64,000 nt of DNA, taken from Granulicatella elegans ATCC 700633 (GTDB taxonomy: Bacteria; Bacillota; Bacilli; Lactobacillales; Aerococcaceae). Position numbers and translations under genes: made by a program. The stretch covers positions 1,322,911 through 1,386,910 of the forward strand of contig NZ_KI391971.1 of assembly GCF_000162475.2 (NCBI RefSeq), given 5' to 3'. The notes beneath the pieces are model-generated. The model was not told the DNA's origin. It saw only the letters and a program-made list of their open reading frames with translations, and ran no database searches. Within the stretch, counting starts at the first letter, position 1. Each line of letters begins with the position of its first letter. This document shows, piece by piece, positions 34,604-44,415 of this stretch.

Positions 34604-35164
34604 TTAATTATAACGATTCATTGTTTGAATAAAGTTATCACCTTTTATCCAATCTCTTAACGCTTCTACACTTTTAGAAACAGAAGATAAAATTTCTTCT
34701 TGTTCTTCCTTTTCAAAATTAGCTAATACGTGATTGACCACACTTCTACCTGGAGCAGGTCGTCCTACGCCAATTTTAATACGATTAAATTGGTCACTTC
34801 CTAAACAACTAATGATACTCTTAATCCCGTTATGTCCTCCGGCACTACCTTTTTGACGCAAACGAATTTTCCCAACTGGAAGATCCATATCATCATACAG
34901 AACAACAATATCTTCAATTCCAATTTTAAAATAATTCATTAATGGACGCACCGCTTGACCAGATAAATTCATATACGTCAACGGCTTCATTAAAATGACT
35001 TTTTCTCCATCGATATGTGTTTGAGTAAAAGTTGCATCAAATAACGCTTGATTAAATTCTAATTTTTCTTGATAGGCAAATTCGTCAACGGTAATAAATC
35101 CAATATTATGACGAGTTCCTTTATATTTCGCACCTGGATTTCCTAATCCAATAATTAATTTCAT
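34604..35164 (-). CDS. pth: Peptidyl-tRNA hydrolase
   Basis: 186 residues. GLGNPGAKYKGTRHNIGF contains the catalytic His20 and conserved Asn. KPLTYMNLSG and DDMDLPVGKIRLR are also typical. It releases tRNA from peptides that drop off the ribosome. First gene of the unit leading into mfd, with a TATACT about 40 nt upstream. Confidence 0.97.
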   Translation of the reverse strand: MKLIIGLGNPGAKYKGTRHNIGFITVDEFAYQEKLEFNQALFDATFTQTHIDGEKVILMKPLTYMNLSGQAVRPLMNYFKIGIEDIVVLYDDMDLPVGKIRLRQKGSAGGHNGIKSIISCLGSDQFNRIKIGVGRPAPGRSVVNHVLANFEKEEQEEILSSVSKSVEALRDWIKGDNFIQTMNRYN

Positions 35165-35353
35165 AATGTCACACCATTTCTATCTTGAGTCCTATTTAGT
35201 ATATCACAAACTATTCAAAAATCGAAAAATTAACGAATAAATCATTGTGTGAGAGAACTTTCACATTTATTTTTTTACCATTTCCCTCTCTATAAAAGTA
35301 TATAAATCATTATTTATTCGCAAATGAAAACGGAAGAAATCGCAAACATACTC

Positions 35354-35379
35354 TTTTGAAAAAATTCATTTTTTCAAAA
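35354..35379. promoter_or_regulatory. 26-bp inverted repeat between pth and ldh
   Basis: TTTTGAAAAAAT and ATTTTTTCAAAA are perfect arms around 2 bp, about 33-58 bp upstream of the ldh -10 element. Possible operator for a dimeric regulator; identity unknown. Confidence 0.4.
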
Positions 35380-35411
35380 CTTTAGATTAAGTATCACAAA
35401 TCAAATCGTGC

Positions 35412-35444
35412 TATACTATGGATAGTTATTCCACGAAGGAATAA
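35412..35444 (+). promoter_or_regulatory. ldh -10 element and 5'-terminal mRNA hairpin
   Basis: TATACT at 35412-35417 places the start point near 35424. The transcript then begins almost at once with TTATTCC-acgaa-GGAATAA (35426-35444), a 7-bp stem directly before GGAGG. No good -35 was found, so an activator may help. Confidence 0.55.
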
Positions 35445-36425
<981 letters not shown>

Positions 36426-36440
36426 TTATTCAAACTACTT

Positions 36441-36484
36441 AAAAGCACAAAACCGATGGCGCTTTGCCATGATTTTGTGCTTTT
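36441..36484. terminator. Bidirectional terminator between ldh and the HxlR gene
   Basis: AAAAGCACAAAA and TTTTGTGCTTTT with an inner ATGGC/GCCAT stem. T runs follow on both strands. Confidence 0.9.
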
Positions 36485-36800
36485 ATTTTTTGCGTAAAAA
36501 TTCTTCATTCGCTATCATCCAATTTTTAAGTCCATAAACATGTGGCAATAAACTCTTCCCTAAAGGAGTTAATCCATAATACGTCTTTTGTCCTGTAGAA
36601 GATTCCCCTTTTTTATAGACAATATGAATCTCGATTAAATCATTTAACGTTTGCGATAACATCTTTCTTGAAATCATTCCAATTTCACGCTCTAATTGAG
36701 CAAAATACATTTCCTCTTCAGATAATGTTAATACAATAAATATGCTCCATTTCCCGAGTAATGGTAAAGCTAACTCTCGTAAACATCTTTCTTTTTCCAT
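36483..36800 (-). CDS. HxlR-family transcriptional regulator
   Basis: 105 residues. Winged helix of the HxlR type: LPLLGKWSIFIVLTL, REIGMISRKMLSQTLNDL, YYGLTPLGKSLLP. Several members sense redox stress or aldehydes, but this one lacks a conserved N-terminal redox Cys apart from Cys8, which may be the sensor. ATG at 36800 lies 5 nt after GAGG. It is divergent from the alpha/beta hydrolase gene (91-nt gap), the probable target. Confidence 0.88.
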   Translation of the reverse strand: MEKERCLRELALPLLGKWSIFIVLTLSEEEMYFAQLEREIGMISRKMLSQTLNDLIEIHIVYKKGESSTGQKTYYGLTPLGKSLLPHVYGLKNWMIANEEFLRKK

Positions 36801-36891
36801 AGGCACCTCAAAGTAACTTCTTTTCTCACAAGCTTAATCTGATTATTATTATACCCATAACTAGATATGATTGCTATAAAGGAGTGTTTCG

Positions 36892-38037
36892 ATGTTTTTT
36901 AAAACTTTTGAATTCGAATTTGAAACAAGACGATTAATGTGGTATTGCCCCTATGGCGGAAGTGATTTTGCCGAAGTTCAATCTACTACAGAAAAAATTA
37001 AAGAAAAAAATTATGATTCTTGGTATATCGAATGGTATAAACTCGGCAACAGATTAGTAACAAAAAAATTCAACAGTTCTATTTCTAAAGGAAAAGCTTA
37101 TTTGAGGGCTAGTCGATACTTTCAAGCAGCTGAATTTTTCTTATCGCCAAAAGACAGCAGAAAACTGGATTGTTATCAACTATCCATTGATTATTTTTAT
37201 AAAGGTCTTAATTTATTATCAATTCCTTATGAACTGAAGGAAGTCCCTTTTGAAGATTATTCCTTACGAACATTATTTTTTAAAACGAATCAAACACCTA
37301 AAGGAACATTATTCATTTGTGGTGGATTCGATGCCTTATTAGAAGAACTTTATTTTACGAATGTAAAAGCATCTTTAGAGGAAGGTTATCATGTCATTTT
37401 ATTTGAAGGCCCCGGACAATCTAGGGCTATACGAACTTATCAAAAAAGTTTTACTCCACGTTGGGATTTAGTAGTAGAAGCTATCTTTCATTCTTACCAA
37501 GAAGAGATTGTCTTACCAAAAATCGGAATCGGACTGTCATTAGGTGGATTATTAATTGCAAGGACATCTGCATTAAACGAGCATTTATTCGATAAAGTTG
37601 TACTATATAATTATTTTCCAAATATGTTGGATTCCTTTAAAACAAATATCCCGAAAATGCTTCATCCCTATTTAAAAAGTCAATTCCCACCTTTTTTAGA
37701 AAAAATGATTGAGGTATATATTTCTCATGTCCCTTTTTTAAATTGGCAAATTGAACATGCAAAATGGGTTTTCGGATGTGATTCACTCAACCAACTCATC
37801 ATTCAATGTCGAGATTTTTCAGAACTCCCTGTAAAAAATCCAGTTCTTATCTGTGTTGCAAAAAATGATAACTATTATCCTTCTGACTTAGCAACACAAT
37901 ATTTTAAACAATTAGACATTACCAATAAAAAGATGAAAATTTTCGACAAAGAGCAGGACTACAGCAATCTTCATTGTCAAAATGGCGCTGCATTTGATAC
38001 GAATGATGTGATTTTTGATTGGCTTTTGGAAGGTTGA
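36892..38037 (+). CDS. Alpha/beta hydrolase with helical N-terminal region
   Basis: 381 residues, no signal peptide. The first 130 residues are helical (YLRASRYFQAAEFF repeat-like region), as in FrsA-like and dihydroxypseudooxynicotine-hydrolase-like proteins. The hydrolase core follows: LFICGGFDALLEELY for the oxyanion area, nucleophile elbow GLSLGG (Ser near 215), an acidic residue in VAKNDNYYP and His in the DLHCQNG-like end (SNLHCQNGAA). The substrate is not predictable. It is divergent from hxlR, so it may be induced by a reactive small molecule. Confidence 0.8.
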   Translation: MFFKTFEFEFETRRLMWYCPYGGSDFAEVQSTTEKIKEKNYDSWYIEWYKLGNRLVTKKFNSSISKGKAYLRASRYFQAAEFFLSPKDSRKLDCYQLSIDYFYKGLNLLSIPYELKEVPFEDYSLRTLFFKTNQTPKGTLFICGGFDALLEELYFTNVKASLEEGYHVILFEGPGQSRAIRTYQKSFTPRWDLVVEAIFHSYQEEIVLPKIGIGLSLGGLLIARTSALNEHLFDKVVLYNYFPNMLDSFKTNIPKMLHPYLKSQFPPFLEKMIEVYISHVPFLNWQIEHAKWVFGCDSLNQLIIQCRDFSELPVKNPVLICVAKNDNYYPSDLATQYFKQLDITNKKMKIFDKEQDYSNLHCQNGAAFDTNDVIFDWLLEG

Positions 38038-38097
38038 TATATTTAAAACTCTTCTTTATGTTACAATAGACTAACAGAACACTAAAGGAGATCTCAT

Positions 38098-38916
38098 ATG
38101 ATTAAACTAATTGCCATTGATATGGATGGTACACTGCTCAATTCTAAAAAACAATTACTGGAAGAAACAAAACAATATTTCAAAGAATTTCATCATAAAG
38201 ATACAGAAACACTATTGGTTCTATGTACAGGTAGGCCAGAAACGGGAATTCGCCCTTACTTAAAAGACTTAGGCTATCTTGAAGAAAATCATTATATTAT
38301 TAGTCAAAATGGAGCTAATATTTATGAAAGCCAAACAGGAAATCGTATCATGGATGCATTTGTAGATTCATCTGCTATCCAAAAATGGATTCAACTCGGA
38401 AAAGAACACGACATTAGTGTGATGGGAGGTGGAGTTGATTATTACTACTCCTTTGACCAAGAACCAACAGAATGGATGGAATATGATGTAAAAATTATCA
38501 ACGGAGAGATCAAACGTATTACAATAGAAGAATCTCTCACAACAGATTTTTATAAAATTTTACTACTTGGAGACGAAGAACAATTAAATGAATTTGAAAA
38601 AATGATTCCAGATTCATGGAGAGATGAATTCTATGTAGTTCGTAGCCAAAAATATTTAATTGAGGTACTAAAAAAAGGCATCAATAAAGCATACGGACTA
38701 AAAAAATTAGCACAAAAACTCAATATCACCCGAAACGAAATTGCCGCGATTGGAGATGCTGCAAACGATATCGAAATGCTTCAATACGCAGGATTAGCAA
38801 TCGCAATGGGAAACGCCACAGAAGAAGTGAAAAATCTATGCGACATTGTAACAGACACGAATGAAAATAATGGTGTTATTAAAGCTATTGAGCGAGTAAT
38901 TACTGAGAAATTGTAG
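38098..38916 (+). CDS. Cof-type HAD-IIB phosphatase
   Basis: 272 residues. HAD motif I DMDGTLLN (catalytic Asp pair), motif II CTGRPE, the C2B cap, motif III Lys in the KGINKAYGL helix and motif IV GDAANDIEML. Cof phosphatases act on sugar phosphates or pyridoxal phosphate. The last codons and the TAG stop lie inside the left arm of a repeat element (38910-38948), so the natural C terminus may have been altered by that insertion. Confidence 0.93.
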   Translation: MIKLIAIDMDGTLLNSKKQLLEETKQYFKEFHHKDTETLLVLCTGRPETGIRPYLKDLGYLEENHYIISQNGANIYESQTGNRIMDAFVDSSAIQKWIQLGKEHDISVMGGGVDYYYSFDQEPTEWMEYDVKIINGEIKRITIEESLTTDFYKILLLGDEEQLNEFEKMIPDSWRDEFYVVRSQKYLIEVLKKGINKAYGLKKLAQKLNITRNEIAAIGDAANDIEMLQYAGLAIAMGNATEEVKNLCDIVTDTNENNGVIKAIERVITEKL

Positions 38917-38948
38917 TATAAGCACAGGAAATATCTTAATACTACAAT
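38910..38948. repeat. Mini hairpin derivative of the modular repeat, overlapping a stop codon
   Basis: ATTGTAGTATAAG and CTTAATACTACAAT pair with one bulge. The right side continues CATTAGAAGT, similar to the right end of the long copy next to it (ATACTACAATCTAAGAAGT). It contains the stop codon of the HAD gene. Confidence 0.7.
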
Positions 38949-39000
38949 CATTAGAAGTATCGTTTTCAACGGCCCATTGTCATTCCCAAGAAAAGAAAAA

Positions 39001-39141
39001 AGACTTCTCAATTGTAGTATGGACACTAGAAGCCAACTGGCTTCTAGTGCAGGAAAATTTGAGACCCTAGGCTCAAATTTTAGCAATGAGACTCGCATTT
39101 GCGAGGCTGCTTGCGTCCTAATACTACAATCTAAGAAGTCT
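39001..39141. repeat. Modular inverted-repeat element, long form (copy B)
   Basis: Outer arms AGACTTCT...TTGTAGTAT and ATACTACAA...AGAAGTCT. Inside are hairpin I (CACTAGAAGCCA/TGGCTTCTAGTG), hairpin II (AAAATTTGAG/CTCAAATTTT) and hairpin III (CTCGC-attt-GCGAG). It lies between convergent genes and ends 6 bp before the ssb stop. Confidence 0.9.
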
Positions 39142-39147
39142 TTTATC

Positions 39148-39528
39148 TCATTCGCCCTCAACCGTGAAAATCGAAGCAAACTCATCCGTTTCTTCTGGTT
39201 CACTGTCTTGCGACTTAGGCTCTAGGAAATAACATTCCTCAATAATCACCTCGGTCACATAAACATCCTGCTGATCACGATTCTTATAATGTCTCGAATG
39301 AATACGACCCTCAATTCCTAAACGATCGCCCTTCTTAACAAAACGTTGAATACGATCTGCCATCTTACCAAAAGCAATCACCTGAATAAAATCTGTTTGC
39401 TTATCCCCATCATTCTGTCTATAAATATTCTGCACTGCCAAAGTATTACGGCACACAGAATTTCCCTTCTCAGATTGATGAACAGCCACCTCTTTAATCA
39501 GACGACCAATTAATGAAACATGATTCAT
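39148..39528 (-). CDS. Single-stranded DNA-binding protein paralogue (SsbB-like)
   Basis: 126 residues. One OB fold (NHVSLIGRLIKE, QVIAFGKMADRIQRFVKKGDRLGIEGRI). The tail is short and ends ASIFTVEGE, lacking the acidic DDDxPF tip by which the main SSB recruits partners. Short tail-less paralogues such as B. subtilis SsbB serve DNA uptake, so a competence role is possible. It is not beside rpsF/rpsR, where the housekeeping ssb lies, which agrees with a second copy. No competence operator was convincingly found. Confidence 0.88.
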   Translation of the reverse strand: MNHVSLIGRLIKEVAVHQSEKGNSVCRNTLAVQNIYRQNDGDKQTDFIQVIAFGKMADRIQRFVKKGDRLGIEGRIHSRHYKNRDQQDVYVTEVIIEECYFLEPKSQDSEPEETDEFASIFTVEGE

Positions 39529-39609
39529 TTTTCATACCTCCATTCTATAATCAAAGAACAATTTGTCCTTCACTATATAAGTATGAAAAAAATCGCGAAA
39601 AATATTTTT

Positions 39610-40545
39610 TTACGAAATATTTTTTCTTAAATTTTCGGCAAATTCAGATATTTTTCTTAAGCGATGATTAACTCCAGATTTTGAAATCGGACCAGATGGA
39701 ATAATCTCCCCTAAGTCCTTTAAACTAATATCCGGATTTTCTTTTCTAACTTGTGCTAATTCAAATAATTTAGCAGGCATCGCTTCAAGCCCCACTGTCT
39801 CCTCAATTAATAAAATATCTTCCATTTGTCGAGAAGCGGCATTAACTACTTTATTAATATTGGCATTTTCACAGTTCACTAAACGGTTCACCGAGTTTCT
39901 CATATCTCTTACAATTCGAATATCTTCAAATTTCATCATCGCATTCGCTGCACCAATAAGTGCAAGAAAATCTGCAATTTTTTCTGCTTCTTTTAAATAA
40001 GTAATAAATCCATTTCTTCTCTCAATCATCCTTGCATTGAGCCCAAAAGCATTCATCATATCACAAATATCTTCATTATGTTCTTCATAGTTTGAATAAA
40101 TTTCTAAATGATATCGACTTGTTTCAGGATTATTAACAGATCCCCCTGCTAGAAATGCTCCTCTTAAATAAGAACGCATTTTTTCTTCATTATCACGAAT
40201 CTCTAATGGAATATGTGTAATTAATTCAAAACCTTCCATAATACCTAAGTCGCTTAAAATTTCCTTAGTTCCTTGTTTTAAACGTACAATATACACATTA
40301 TTTTTCTTCAATTTCATTTTACGACGAACAAGTAATTCACTTTCAATTTGATAATGTTGTTTTAATAATACGAAAATACGTCTCGCAATTGCTGCATTTT
40401 CCGTTTGGATATTTAACACAAACTGACGATTAAATAAACTTAAAGAACCATTCATACGAATAAGTGCCGCTAATTCAGCTTTGGCATGTTCAATATGCAC
40501 TTCTAATTGTGTTAATTCTTTTTTTGTTTCAGATGCAAATGACAT
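39610..40545 (-). CDS. whiA: DNA-binding protein WhiA
   Basis: 311 residues: a degenerate LAGLIDADG homing-endonuclease-like domain ([11 protein letters not shown]) followed by a helix-turn-helix region ([25 protein letters not shown]). WhiA affects cell division and chromosome segregation in Firmicutes. It stands after rapZ and yvcK in the usual cluster. Confidence 0.95.
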   Translation of the reverse strand: MSFASETKKELTQLEVHIEHAKAELAALIRMNGSLSLFNRQFVLNIQTENAAIARRIFVLLKQHYQIESELLVRRKMKLKKNNVYIVRLKQGTKEILSDLGIMEGFELITHIPLEIRDNEEKMRSYLRGAFLAGGSVNNPETSRYHLEIYSNYEEHNEDICDMMNAFGLNARMIERRNGFITYLKEAEKIADFLALIGAANAMMKFEDIRIVRDMRNSVNRLVNCENANINKVVNAASRQMEDILLIEETVGLEAMPAKLFELAQVRKENPDISLKDLGEIIPSGPISKSGVNHRLRKISEFAENLRKNIS

Positions 40546-40572
40546 AATACCCTCCTTTCTCTATACAATAGG

Positions 40573-40602
40573 AGTGGGAAAGAACATTTGCTCTTCCCCA
40601 CT
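40573..40602 (-). terminator. Hairpin between yvcK and whiA
   Basis: AAGTGGGgAAGA and TCTTtCCCACT pair around a 7-nt loop. No T run follows, so it may be a processing site or attenuator rather than a full terminator. Confidence 0.45.
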
Positions 40603-40611
40603 TCTTTTTCA

Positions 40612-41631
40612 TTAATCATGTTTTACACTTCGTAATAAAGTAAATAATTCATCAATAACTTTTTGTCCGTCATGATAGACGCCATTTTCTCTTAATTTAA
40701 GAAAATCAGTAGAAATCACTCGGCATCCTTGATCTCGTAATCCTTGGAAATCATATTTTACTTGATACAAATATTCTTCATGCTTTTGTTGATTCAAATA
40801 CTCTTCTGGAACAGACTCCGTATTCACTAATACCGTATCAATAAATCGTTCCCCTAAATGCTCATGCAAGACACGAACATGGTCACTATCTGCAAAATGT
40901 TCTGTTTCTCCTAATTGTGTCATAATATTACAAATATACACAACTTCTGCTTTTGTTTCGCAAACAGCTCGTCCGATATCTTCAATCATTAAGTTTGGTA
41001 AAATACTTGTATACAGACTTCCTGGTCCAATAACGACCATATCGGCTTCCATAATCGCTTCAACAACTTCTCTCGAAGCAATTGGTTTACGATTTTCATC
41101 ATAAGTATGGACACTAACATGTTTAATCTTTTTACGATGCTTCGCTAATTGAGACTCTCCATCTACAATCGTTCCATCTTCAAATTCTGCTCTTAACAAT
41201 AATGGTTCTTCTGCAGCAGGATAAACATGACCTTCAATACTCATCATTCTAGAAAGCAAACGAATCGCATCAAAAATATTATTCCCATGCATTTCTGTTA
41301 AAGCAGCAATAATTAAATTTCCAATCGCATGACCTGCAAAAAATTGATCATCTGACTTAAAACGATATTGGAAAATATCTTTTTGCAAGGAATTCATTGG
41401 AGATAACGCACATAAGCAGTTACGAATATCGCCTGGAGGTACAACGTTAATATAGTCACGAATAACACCCGAACTACCTCCATCATCAGCAACCGTTACA
41501 ATTGCCGTCACTTCAGCATCTTTCTTTCTTAAATTTCTTAATAAAACAGGTAAGCCTGTTCCTCCACCAATAACAGTAATTTTAGGACCTTTCTTTCGCT
41601 TCTTTTCTTGAGGCTCTACTTCAAAAATCAC
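40612..41631 (-). CDS. yvcK: YvcK-family (gluconeogenesis factor) protein
   Basis: 339 residues, CofD-like fold: [30 protein letters not shown] and [15 protein letters not shown]. YvcK binds UDP-sugars in B. subtilis and is needed for normal shape and growth on non-glycolytic carbon. The GTG start overlaps the rapZ stop by 4 nt. Confidence 0.95.
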   Translation of the reverse strand: MIFEVEPQEKKRKKGPKITVIGGGTGLPVLLRNLRKKDAEVTAIVTVADDGGSSGVIRDYINVVPPGDIRNCLCALSPMNSLQKDIFQYRFKSDDQFFAGHAIGNLIIAALTEMHGNNIFDAIRLLSRMMSIEGHVYPAAEEPLLLRAEFEDGTIVDGESQLAKHRKKIKHVSVHTYDENRKPIASREVVEAIMEADMVVIGPGSLYTSILPNLMIEDIGRAVCETKAEVVYICNIMTQLGETEHFADSDHVRVLHEHLGERFIDTVLVNTESVPEEYLNQQKHEEYLYQVKYDFQGLRDQGCRVISTDFLKLRENGVYHDGQKVIDELFTLLRSVKHD

Positions 41632-42515
41632 GAACGACCATTCCCTTCTTTACGTTTATCTTTATCGCGGTGGGAAATCGTTACATGATAAGAGTCAGAC
41701 ATTAATTCTCTTCCTGTACGTTCTGTTAATGCAACGGAACGGTGTTGTCCACCTGTACAGCCAATCGCAATCGTTACACTTGATTTCCCTTCTTTTTTAT
41801 AACCAGGAATTACAAAGTCTAATAATTCCATAAATTTATGATAGAAAGTTTTCGTTTCAGGTTGACTCATGACATAATCATAAACGGCAGAATCTTGCCC
41901 TGTTAATGGTCGTAATTCCTCAATGTAGTGAGGATTTGGTAAGAATCGAACATCCATTACGATATCCGCATCAATTGGAATTCCATATTTAAATCCAAAA
42001 GATACGACTTGAATCGTAAAGATATCAGTATCACCATTTGAGAAAGTATGCATAATTTCCTCACGTAATTTTCTTGGAGAAAGAGTTGTTGTGTCAATTA
42101 CTTTTTGAGCACGAACTTTTATATCTTGTAATAATCGACGTTCTGCAATAATTCCATCATATACACGCCCGTCACCAGCTAATGGGTGAGTACGACGAGT
42201 TTCTTTATAACGAGAAACTAATGCATCATCACTCGCTTCTAAAAATAAGATTTTTGTAGTAATAAACGAAGTATTATCTAACCCACTAATCGATGTCATA
42301 ATTTCATCGAAAAATGCTCTAGAACGTAAATCGATTACTAATGCAATTTTTGTAATTTTTCCAGATTCTTTTACTAATTCCCAAAATTTTGGTAATAAAC
42401 TTGGTGGCATATTGTCAACGCAAAAATAGCCCATATCTTCAAAGCTTTGCATTGCGACTGTTTTTCCAGCACCACTCATTCCTGTAATGACCACTAATTC
42501 TAATTGATCTGCCAT
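41628..42515 (-). CDS. rapZ: Nucleotide-binding protein RapZ (YvcJ)
   Basis: 295 residues. Walker A GMSGAGKT (about 12-19) at the N terminus and the family C-terminal block [14 protein letters not shown]. In E. coli RapZ guides RNase E to GlmZ; in Gram-positives YvcJ binds nucleotides and influences competence. First gene of rapZ-yvcK-whiA. Confidence 0.96.
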   Translation of the reverse strand: MADQLELVVITGMSGAGKTVAMQSFEDMGYFCVDNMPPSLLPKFWELVKESGKITKIALVIDLRSRAFFDEIMTSISGLDNTSFITTKILFLEASDDALVSRYKETRRTHPLAGDGRVYDGIIAERRLLQDIKVRAQKVIDTTTLSPRKLREEIMHTFSNGDTDIFTIQVVSFGFKYGIPIDADIVMDVRFLPNPHYIEELRPLTGQDSAVYDYVMSQPETKTFYHKFMELLDFVIPGYKKEGKSSVTIAIGCTGGQHRSVALTERTGRELMSDSYHVTISHRDKDKRKEGNGRS

Positions 42516-42610
42516 GTGTCATTCACCTCTCCTATTTCATTCTCTTTATCATAACATATCCGGGTGTTCCATGGGAAATTTTAAGCGATTTTAAGACTCA
42601 TTTTTCCGCA

Positions 42611-43612
42611 TTAAACTCTCGTATCCAGCTTATTTTGTTGTAATAAAATTTTTAAAGTTGTTCCTTCTCCAACAACCGATTCTACTGATAATTCTAACCC
42701 CAAATTTTTCGCTATTTCATTTGATAAATATAAGCCTAATCCTGAAGAATGGTAATTCATTCTCCCATTAAACCCACTAAATCCTCTTTCGAAAATACGT
42801 TGCTGGTCAGATTTAGCAATTCCAATTCCTGTATCTTGAATACATAAATAAGACCCATCTAAATAAATAGAAATCTGCCCATCTTTATCCGTATATTTTA
42901 TGGAATTTAGTAAAATTTGTTCCAAAATAACACTAAACCATTTTGCATCCGTCACAATGACTTGATCAATAGACTCATAAGATAATCGAAGATTTTTATA
43001 AATAAAGAACGTTGCAAATTTCTTTAAAATTTGACGAATAATACTGTCTAAAGAATGTTCTCTCAATACTAAATCTTGATGAAATGTCTCCATTCTAACA
43101 TAATGCAAAACAAAGTCTGTATAAGTTGTAATTTTTATTAACTCTTGTTCTAATGGACTCTTTTCAGGAAGAGTTGGTAAAGCCTGAATTAATAATTGAC
43201 TCGAAGCAATACTCGTCTTAATTTGATGAATCCACATTGTATAGTAATCCAACTGCTCTTTATAAGCTTCTCTTTGTTGAAATTCAGTTTGCGCTAATTG
43301 AGAGGCATAATCCTCTAAAGTTTCTAATAAAAACTGTTCAGATTTTGTCCACACTTTTTCACTTTGAAGTAATTCTTTCCAATTTGGATTTTTCTTTATT
43401 TTTTTATACTGTAGAAAATCCTTTACACACCATGAAGCTAAAAATAAGCCTGAAAAAATTAGCACTAGCAATATTAAATACAACATCCATTCTAAAGCAT
43501 TAAAAGCAAACCCAAAGATTAGCCATAAGCATAGAATAAAAACAATATAAACTAAAAAATTTTTATGACTAAATAGCCACTGTTGAATGAACTTTCTCTT
43601 CTCTTTACTCAT
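42611..43612 (-). CDS. Intramembrane-sensing histidine kinase, BceS type
   Basis: 333 residues. Two membrane helices (about 19-37 and 42-62) are separated by only a few outer residues, the hallmark of intramembrane-sensing kinases. The phospho-acceptor is His129 in MWIHQIKTS. The ATPase has the N box (LEQILLNSIKYT), DTGIGI and GLGLYLSNEIA. Such kinases detect peptide antibiotics through a partner BceAB transporter, and one is encoded at 51.9-54.7 kb. ATG at 43612 overlaps the regulator gene by 8 nt. Confidence 0.9.
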   Translation of the reverse strand: MSKEKRKFIQQWLFSHKNFLVYIVFILCLWLIFGFAFNALEWMLYLILLVLIFSGLFLASWCVKDFLQYKKIKKNPNWKELLQSEKVWTKSEQFLLETLEDYASQLAQTEFQQREAYKEQLDYYTMWIHQIKTSIASSQLLIQALPTLPEKSPLEQELIKITTYTDFVLHYVRMETFHQDLVLREHSLDSIIRQILKKFATFFIYKNLRLSYESIDQVIVTDAKWFSVILEQILLNSIKYTDKDGQISIYLDGSYLCIQDTGIGIAKSDQQRIFERGFSGFNGRMNYHSSGLGLYLSNEIAKNLGLELSVESVVGEGTTLKILLQQNKLDTRV

Positions 43613-44288
43613 TGGTATCCACCAATCCATAACCGATTCCTTTTTTAGTCGTAATAAAATTCACTAACCCGCATTCTTCTAATTTTTTACGAAGACGTGC
43701 AACATTAACGGTTAACGTATTATCATCAATAAAGAAATCACTATTCCATAATTCTTTCATCAATTCATCTCGACTTACAAAGCTTCTGACTCTTTCAAAT
43801 AAAACACGTAAAATTTGAAATTCATTTTTCGTCAAATCAATAACTTGTTGTTTATAAGTAAATTGAGTCGTCTTCAAATGTAAAGTCGCACCCTTATATT
43901 CAATCCAATCTTGAGTCCCCACAAATTCATACGCACGACGGAAAAGTCCTTGAATTTTAGCTACTAATATCGGCATTTCAAAAGGTTTCGTAATATAGTC
44001 ATCTGCCCCCATATTGATTGACATGACAATATCCATCGGTTGTTGATGAGAAGATAAAAATAAAATTGGTACATTCGAAATTTTACGAATTTCCTGACAC
44101 CAATAATAACCATTAAAAAAAGGAAGAGTAATATCTAATATCACTAACTGTGGATTCACTCTTACAAAATCATCCATTACTTTATTAAAATCTGTTACAC
44201 ATTCAACTTGATAATTCCATTTGCTTAATTCCTGAGCTACAGCATCACGAATAATGGGTTCATCTTCCACAATCATCACCGTATGCAT
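43605..44288 (-). CDS. OmpR-family response regulator, BceR type
   Basis: 227 residues. The receiver domain has the acidic pair ED (8-9), phospho-acceptor Asp52 and a Lys in ITKPFEMP. The winged-helix output domain includes LTKNEFQILRVLFE and VNVARLRKKLEE. The ATG at 44288 sits 8 nt after GAGG; the GTG within that site is unlikely. Upstream is TACAAT, but no BceR-type box, so it does not appear to control itself. Confidence 0.92.
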   Translation of the reverse strand: MHTVMIVEDEPIIRDAVAQELSKWNYQVECVTDFNKVMDDFVRVNPQLVILDITLPFFNGYYWCQEIRKISNVPILFLSSHQQPMDIVMSINMGADDYITKPFEMPILVAKIQGLFRRAYEFVGTQDWIEYKGATLHLKTTQFTYKQQVIDLTKNEFQILRVLFERVRSFVSRDELMKELWNSDFFIDDNTLTVNVARLRKKLEECGLVNFITTKKGIGYGLVDTNE

Positions 44289-44350
44289 CCATTTCACCTC
44301 AATTTCTAATCATTCCTATACACCTTGATTGTATCACGGAATAAATAAGA

Positions 44351-44397
44351 AAAAAACACCTTCCTTTAGTAGCTTAGCTACAAAGAAAAATGTTTTC
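44351..44397 (-). terminator. Terminator of the 5'-nucleotidase gene
   Basis: AAAACA...CTTTGTAGC and GCTAC...AAAGG...TGTTTT arms with small interior mismatches, followed on the minus strand by TTTTTTTCTT. Confidence 0.7.
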
Positions 44398-44415
44398 TCC
44401 TGATTGTTAAAAAAT

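Noticed and set aside
35245..35275. TGTGA-N8-TCACA palindrome upstream of ldh as CRP/Rex site
   Set aside because: The spacing is 8 instead of 6, so it does not match the Rex or CRP patterns; it is also closer to pth than to the ldh promoter.
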